Shown here in pieces: positions 47,201 to 56,200 of a DNA stretch of 64,000 nucleotides. The stretch comes from Ctena decussata (taxonomy: Eukaryota; Mollusca; Bivalvia; Lucinida; Lucinidae), in NCBI GenBank assembly GCA_963989385.1, contig OZ022499.1, positions 34,960,993 through 35,024,992 on the forward strand, written 5' to 3'. Position 1 is the stretch's first letter. Every line of letters starts with the position of its first letter. The notes below the pieces were generated by a model. That model saw only the letters and a program-made list of their open reading frames with translations, searched no databases and was not told the DNA's origin. The translations under genes and the position numbers were made by a program.

Positions 47201-50200
47201 ATTTATAGTAAAATTTATTTTGCGATCCGTTTGAAGAGCAACCAATTATACAAATACATGATACGTATATAATATTTCAAAAACAATTAGTACTGTATTC
47301 TTACTGACAAAAATGGTAAAACTAATTGTTTTTGAAATGAACTAGGATCTTCAGACTGGCATTTGATCCATGGAGTCGCTTTTCTATGCATGCTGTCCCT
47401 GATAGCTTCAAATATCCTGAGGACGCTTTAGGCCGATAGCTGACATTGTGCTACAGAGCTGATTACTAACACGTTTTCAACTGTTTACTACATTCTGCAG
47501 TTATATATATATTAATTACACAATCTAACGTTTCAGTTCGATTATTAAGGCATAATGTAAAGTCACCAACTTCATTCTCATTTGTGTGATTTGCGACAAC
47601 AAAACCGACGATGACCCCCCCCTATCCCCTTCAAAAAAGCACCTGGGCAAGCGCGTTCCACGTCAGTCATTGAGAAGCGACGAAATGGAACGACATCGGT
47701 TTTCTTTCTGGCATTATATCTATGTGGTCCGGAATATGTGACGTTTAAATTTCAGACGTAGCGTCGTAATTGTAAGTGCATTAAGATGACAGATGAGCCC
47801 CGATTTACAACTCGTTCACAAGGGTTTATAATGAAAGGAGTTGGGAAACAGGTATATTTCCCATACAGCATAGGACCTCTGACCGTATATCCACGATGTA
47901 AACAGTCCTTTTTTCGAAACAAATGTTGAGGAGTTTGGCATTAACAGGGAGACTTTTGCATGATAAAGAGGTATTGATGATGAAGTATTACAGAGATTTC
48001 ACTTCTGTTTACGAACCCAGACTAATTTTTAAGCGATGTAAGGGAAAGTTATAGTTACCCAAAATATATCCATTCTTTTCTCTTCTTTTTTTTTCCTTTT
48101 TTATGAATTTTATCTTGGCAAATAATTATGCTTAAAATGAAGTTAACTCTATACATTCTTTTATCAAGCAATATTGGTTAAACAATGAAGAATACGGACA
48201 CAGAGGATCCAATTACCCATACTGTACCTTTGTACAAGCTGTAGTCTATTTTCTGCCACTCCCCAACATGCTTGCCTCAGCATGTCACTCACATATAATA
48301 TGTTTATTGATAGTTCATTACATACATGCAAACTGGATTGTTGAGGCATAGGAGAGAGGGGTGGGATATCTACATAAATGTAATTAGAGATGGCAGTAAG
48401 CATGGCTTACTAAATACCCCCCGCATTTAACAGTTAAGCATGGACCTTCATCATCTAAGTTTTACAAGGCTATACAAAGCATACATGTTATGACAACTAC
48501 AAACAAATATAGCTCATCCTATAATCCTATCAAGGTAACTGAACATGTCTACTTTAATCTAATATTGGCTCTCGTGAGCAAAGCTGGAAAAACCTTGTAG
48601 AAAAAATCAAAAAAATCGGTCAAGCAGTCTAGAAGGAGTAGTGATAACAAACTTTTATTACAAAAATTACAAAGGGGAATAACTCAGCAGGCAAACACTT
48701 CTGGGAAGAAATGGAAAGCACCGGTCAACTTTTTCCGAACCAAATTTGAATACAATCAAAGCTAAAATGACTAAATCCCCCCCCCCCAAAAAAAAAATAG
48801 ATAAAAATATCAAAAAAGGGGCATTACTCCAGAAAGAGGGGTCAGATTTCAAAGTGGAAACCTTAGCGCACATCTTCATACCAATATGTGTTCACATACT
48901 TAATTTCAAGAAAATCGGTCAAGCGGTCTAGGAGGAGTTGCGATAACAAACTTTTTTACGAAAAATATAAAGGGGTATAACTCAGCTGGAAAACACTTTC
49001 AGGAAAAAAAGGAAAACAAGTGTCAATTATTTTCTTATGATGCATCAATGAACCAAATTTGAATAAAATCAAAGCAAAAACGACTAAAACCCCCCAAAAT
49101 TAGGGCCAAAAATATCAAAAAGGGGCATAACTCAAGAAATAGGGGTCAGATTTCAAAATGGAAACCTTAATGCACATCTTCATACCAATAGGTGTTCACA
49201 TACTTAATTTCAAGAAAATCGGTCAAGCAGTCTGGGAGGAGTTGCGATAACAAACTTTTTTACGAAAAATATAAAGGGGCATAACTCAGCAGGAAAACAC
49301 TTCCGGGAAAAACTGGAAAACATGTGTCAACTATTTTCTTATGATGCATCAATGAACCAAATTTGAATAAAATCAAAGCAAAAACGACTAAACCCCCCCC
49401 CCCCCAAAAAAAAAAAAAAATAGGGCCAAAAATATCAGAAAGGGGCATAACTAAAAAAAGAAGGGTCGGATTTCAAAATGGAAACCTTAATGCACATCTT
49501 CATACCAATATGTGTTCACGTACTTAATTTCAAGAAAATCGGTCAAGCGGTCTAGGAGGAGTTGCGATCACAAACTTTTTTTACGAAAAATATAAAGGGG
49601 CATAACTCAGCAGGAAAACACTTCCGGGAAAAACTGAAAAATACGTATCAACTCTTTTCACATGCTGCATCCATGGACAAAATTTGAAACAAATCGGAGC
49701 AAATGTTGCGGACGGACAAACGGACGGACGGACGGACAGACAGACGGACGGAAGGACAACGTGAAAACAGTATACCCCCTCAAACAAGTTTGCGGGGGGT
49801 ATAACTATAAAAACTTTCCGTTCCACAAAAGTTTTGATGTTTGTGTACTAATTTCCAAACTAATAAAATGAAAATTAATCTGACAGTTAAAGGGAGCTGA
49901 GAACAATAGCCTTTGGAAATTTCGGAAAATACTGAAAGTTTATTTTGGATATTTTCATGAATATGTACATTAAAACTGTCGGAGGTCCTTACAAGTAGAA
50001 ATTTGTTAACTGTAATTTACCGGGGAATATCATTATGCTTTGAACTGAAACTGGCTCCAGCGATGCTCCATCTGTGGCAATGACCAGCAAACTGTGGTGG
50101 TCAACACTGACTTTAAAGTAACATCTCGGTGCGGCTGATATCATTCTAAATCTGTAGGACATTCCGAAATCGACGTTGAAAACTTCAACAGGTGTGAATG

Positions 50201-53200
50201 CTGAATCGGGTATAACAGGAGATCTGGTCAAATTATATACGTCCATCACCCTATGTTTCTCGCCTCTTCCGTTCACCAATGCTGCAATCAAGAAACTGGG
50301 TCACAAATTCTAGTATAATTGGTAATTACGATCAGCGCTGAAAAATCATTTATGATAAAAACTTGAAACTCCTACGCCAGTACTCACTAAATACGTTGAA
50401 TCTGTGCGAAGAGCTGTAAAGGTGTTATGTGTAACGACCAGTGACACATCAAAAATGCTTTCTACTAAGACTCGAATCCAGAGCCTTTCGCATACCGTGC
50501 AAGCTTTCATCGTGAAGCCACATGGTCGAACTGTGTACTAGCATATCTGTGAACAGGTATGAGACGGGTGAAATTTTTTTTTGATAATCTGCTTATATCT
50601 TGAATGACTGTTGAATTATCGCTGAAATTATCCGAAATGAACGTTTTCAGTTTTCCATTTCAAATTAGTACATGCAAGTACAGTCAGGCAAATAAATTAT
50701 TATGCTATCCATTTTAAATGAAGACTTCAGCCAACAAAGCACAGCATAGCTAACTAAATGCAAAGTGGTCAGGAAACGACCGCATTTGACTTCTAGAAAC
50801 CGATGTACTAGTGGCACATACTTTAAGCCAACCCATTTGAGTTGCGACACGACCAAACAAACAAAGTAGAAAGTTCTCTCTGCCAAAGGTGTATCGGAAC
50901 ACCTAACTCACCTCCATGCTTTTCCTCCAGTTTTCCTAAAAGGGAACAACTTTCGTGACTTCCTGTTTCCTTCCTTGGAAGACGAAGCTCTTCCAATATG
51001 AAGTCTAAGACTTAAAGAAAAAAAGTTTCTCCTTGGAGAGCAAATGCTGTTTTTCATTAAGAGCTGGCCCAAATTGAGAAGGGAGGCAAAAATGACAATT
51101 GCAGAGTTGCTTCCCCAAAAAGGATTTCTAGTTCAGTGAGAGTCATGAGAAGTGGCATACACTTGTGTACAATTACCGTTAAGCGGAATATCGGTTGTAA
51201 ACATATCATGCATTTCTTTCATATATCTCTCGATCAGTGTTATATCCAGCCAGTCATTGATAACCATTATGTGGTCTGAAGAGTCATACGAATATAGGTC
51301 TTTGTGCAAATCAGCTGACTTTGGTTCTCGAACAATGAAGGCTCCAAATATACCCTCGCCCATTTGCAGACCCGTGTGAGAGTGGTACCAGTGTGTGCCA
51401 GCGGGTTCAGCAAGAAATTCATATCTAAAGCAAAAGACAAGCACATTTTTTTTTAAGATGCTCAAAGTGCACACAACCTTTACACAAAAAAAAGTGAGTA
51501 TAACTGCATCTAGTTCAGTTAGCTGATTGATAAACCGGAATTAATTTTCAATTTCTTAAATGAAGAGCGCTGATAGAACTAGGATGTTAGCCCATTAATG
51601 CCCAGTGAACTGTTCTATCTGTGTAAATTGGATGAGTCAATTTGTTATTTAAGGGGTGGATAAATTTATTGTTATCATTTTTATTTTATTATTAAGAAGA
51701 AATTCCAATTTGCCTAATGCAGATGGCGTGGCGATTGACCTGGCTCTGCACTTTTTGCCCCTGTCCGGTTTATTAAGCCAGACATTAATGCGTTAATAAC
51801 AAATATATTTAATCAAAACATAATCAATTTATTTGCGGGAGATGCCGAATATTTCAAAATATGAATTTTATAGCATATCCATATTCATTTTAATTGAAAT
51901 CAAAAGGCCTACAACCTTAAAATAACAGTAAAGCAAAATATACATCGTATGTTGCTGAGTGTGCTGTCTAGTAGCTTTTATGGTACAGTATTCTAGAAGT
52001 ATGCATTATAAAACTTGAACAGAAAACAGAGATTTTTTACCATCTTAGAGGTAATGCACAATATGATATGGGCATAGTAGTCTGAAAAGAAAGCATTTCG
52101 TTTCTTTTATTTGTCTACTGCATTCTTAGGTCGATTGAGATTGACGATGTCCTTACGAAAGTCTTACCTGAAAATTTCAAAAGGCGGTATTGAGCACTGG
52201 GTTAGCATAGCAACGCCATCCATGTGGCAGGAATTCTTCTGCGCTTGTCCGTGCCAATGAATAGAAGTCGAGCTTCCGTCCTCCATTTTATTTTCTACCC
52301 ATACTTGCACAGTATCTCCTTTGCAAACCTAAAACCATGATGTCAGTAAAACTATCATTTCAGTAGGTAAGAATGATACTTAAGTTTCAATTGTGTTATC
52401 GCCTAGCTGACGATAAACAAAGTTCAGCTAAAGTATCAATCTATAACCCAGAAATGGAGAATTTTTAACTGCAAACCTTTTCACACAGGGCTATCAGAGT
52501 TTATGTACACCGTTTATAATACCTTTGTCATCGACATTCTGAGGTGGCTGTTGGCAGAGCTTTGCTTTTTGATTAATCCGCGATGTTTGTGGTTTCAGAC
52601 TCAATGACAATCCGAACTTAAACATTTTACCAGTGGCTTGGTGCCCGATAATTTATATACCATTAATTGACTCCCCCATAGGTATGGCATCCAGTGTCAT
52701 TTATAATTTACTTACAGGCTCTGATATTCTTCGTTTATTGTATGCTTGTATGGTGACAGACCTAAGCACCTGTTCTCATGTGACATTGCTCGATAACTAT
52801 ATTTAATTTTATCTTCATTTTGTTCTAGAAAAGATGAGGTTTCGGAGATTGTTATTCTTATTTCGCCATTGAAATCTATGTCTTGACGCCTCATTAGAAC
52901 CGTCTTAGTGAGACGGTTCTAACGAAAGGTCACAACATGGGTCTTTTTTTAGAAAATTGAAAATTATCTCTAAGATATCTTCGATATTCCTTTTTATCTG
53001 GAGCACTGTTCTTTCTGAAATAAAGATCAACACATGAAGGGAAGAGGAACTTGGTCGCTTTTTTGGTTGTCAAAGTTTATGGTCATGTTTTATGGGTTCA
53101 GGTTTTACAACTCCTCTCCTTGCCTCTAGATGAGGAATGTGACATTTGATTACAACAGTCCCTGTGATTATTTTCATTTTTTTCTTGCTAAACAAATTTG

Positions 53201-56200
53201 TCAGTTGCGGTCATTGCATCAGTGTGTTACATCATTATACCACCGTATCAAATGTGGAAGCAATAACTAGTATTATCAACATTATCGAAGTATATCTTCA
53301 GAAGCAGAAAATATGAAGAATACGCCCCCATCCCCGAGTAACACACAAACACACACGTTCTTAAGGCTTTTTTTTTTGCTTGATCTACGTGTCTTTCCTG
53401 CTAGCTGATGTTATGAGGTACCTTTTTTTCTATGCACCGACCGCTCACATGAACTTGAAAATAGGTAAAATAGATGTTACTGTTGAGCTGAATGAGCACC
53501 TGTCTGGAAAAGAGCTTTAATTTCATACGTGTCTTTTGTGGTTATTGTTGTCAGTCTATGTACTCGTATATACTTCTTTCCGTTTTGGTTTGAGGGAAGG
53601 ATGTGTGTATTAATTCCGGATCATTGCTCAAAACAAGACCTGGATAACACAGCCACACATGCTTATCATTGGTCTCTTGTATGGTTACTTCTGTCCGGAA
53701 CAGTTGAGAACGCTTCTTTCAAAGGCTGAAATCTGTAGTAGAATTTTTGTTAAACCGACTATGTCTGTCAGATGCTGGAGAAAGAAACATCAAATAAATA
53801 CCTCAATGCTCGGTCCCGGAATCTGTCGATTTACTGTCAGGATGGTCCTTTGATGGCCATTTGCGGATACACATTCAGGTCTAAAGCAATCTGTTGTATT
53901 GAAAGGGCATAGGCGACATGCCTGTAGAAGACAATACAGAATAAGAGAACATCGTAGTTTGAAAGACGGCTTTACGTTCGCAAAAAAATATATGAATCCT
54001 GGGGAATCTGTTAAGGTTAAGTTATAAACAAGATGCTTATTTGACTGCACATATGAGCTATTTTAACGTCTTGTATTTTGATCTCTCTAATGGTCATCAA
54101 TATTGCAAACATAGAGATGTAACAAGGTCCTAAATTGATTGATCGTTGAAAGACATGAACCAATGCCCAAGAGTAAAAACAGCCATCCCTCTTCGTGATA
54201 CAGCAACATTAGCTAGGTTCGGCTACGGAAGCCTTGTTACTCTGTATTGTTTTTACAGTTCCTCGTTCCGAAAACCACGCCTACTTAAAACAAGTATGCG
54301 TCCCTCTATTAGGTAAAATCACGGGCTTATGAGAGGCATTCAACATGTGCGATTATGTTTGTGCGACTATGCCACGTGCTGTTTTGTCGTTGCATTGACA
54401 AAGTGGTGTTTGAGTGAAATTCTCGATGTGGCTCAGAACTATCAATAAAAATCAGAGGCGGTAAAATAAAACACCAGTGTTACCCAATTACGAGGTTCGA
54501 AATTGAATCATGCATGTTGAAATTATTCACAGTTTCACCTTCTTGTACCGAGGCGATCTATTGATTTGGCATGCATAGACACGGTGGCAATTGTATCTAT
54601 AACTTCTTTTAACAACGATACACATGTTTAAGGAAATATGAACATGAATACATTAAACAGATTATTACCTGATGCGTCTTTTGTAGGCATAATTTGAAGA
54701 AAATATGTTCGAATGAAAACAATGTAAAAATTACGGAAATGCCGTCCTAGCTCGAAACTGTCTACCTCAACAAATGAAATTCAGTCGAAAGCACTGTCAC
54801 ATACGCAAATGAGAAATTGTAAGGTCATATAATCATTTATGCATCTAGGGTATCTGAAATTTTGCTTTCCAAAATTGCAGGGTTTTCTATTGAACTCCAT
54901 GGAGAATTTAGATCTTTAATCTATTAAGATTAAAAACTGTGCAAAAAATTAATGAGATATTTAAAAAACATATGATAAAAAAAAAAAAAAAAAAAAAAAA
55001 AAACGCAACGTCTTATTTTAAAACACAATGACACAGGTATAGAACAGTAATCAGTTAACTCACCTTTGACAAAATATAGTAGTTTTCTACAGTGAAGTGA
55101 TATTCACATGTCATTGGCTTGTTTACTTCGCAGATTCTGTTGCATACGTGGTTTGACGCCACTGAAGTGCAAATGAATAACAGTAAATGACAATTTTCTA
55201 TACAGCTATCAGCATTTTCAAGTAATGCCATTTTCACATTTTTATCTTTCAGAGTATACTACTTTTACTTTAAATCATTGCTTTTTGACAACAAGAATTG
55301 TAAACCATCAATACTTTTTTGTGTCTGACATTAATTCCAGGGCATGTCTGTATTCTCATATGTATGCAAATGGATTTTGAAACCAGCAAGAAATACCAGG
55401 CATACGTTTAAGTGCCGCTGGAAAAATTATGAAAATGTTCTCATTCAGTGCTCACATACAAGTGCATCTTGTGGCTTACCACTGTTAAATCATTTTAAAG
55501 ACTTTATCTTTTATTTTTCCGAATATATCAGCCTTTAACAGTTCGTCAACATTTTCTTAGGCGTACTTAAGGATATTTAACAAACATAGAAATACATCTT
55601 TTATATGAAATTTTATGGTGAATTAACATTGGGCTAAAATTGTTTGCTTTATCACCAAGTCACTGACCGATGATGAATGATGTTTATATTGTGCAAATTT
55701 TAACATGTTTATCTTTCAGTATTAAAAAATCTGCATGCTTAATTAACTGAAGCCTAATCGAATAAAATTATTATTTTTAATGCGACACTAAGGAGACCAG
55801 TCACCAGGGGCTGCATTTTTTTTAAATTCGTGTGTTGTGATTATAATGTAATTTTTCTTCGTATTGCTTTTTTCTCACTCGTTATTATTATTTTATTTGT
55901 TTTGTTGTTGTTTTCTTATTTCTTTTTTTATTGTTTTATTTGTTCTTTTTTATTTTTTATTTATTTTTCGTTTTTCGTTATTGTTTTAAAAAAAATCAAC
56001 TTCTGTTGTCGTTTTATTTGTGATACAAACAAGAGCCGTGATGAAGTAGTCAGAATTAAGGTGCAGGTCGTGAAAACGAATCCGGGTCAGGCCAGCCGGC
56101 GACTGTGAAACACTCTCTGTTAACCCATTAGTGTATTTGTACCTTTTTCGGTTAAGTGAAGGATATGGTAGCTAAAGGCGAGGGATGGCTCCGCCCTTTG

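Noticed and set aside
55162..55237. MALLENADSCIENCHLLLFI as the laccase N terminus, continuous with exon 2
   Set aside because: The hydrophobic run is short and late, and a strong splice acceptor (TTTGCACTTCAG) lies between it and the conserved part. Exon 1 at 56905-56965 gives a better leader in phase. It remains a fallback if transcripts disagree.
55830..56108. 92-codon Phe/Ile/Leu-rich ORF resembling a membrane protein
   Set aside because: It is the translation of a T-rich low-complexity tract within laccase intron 1.
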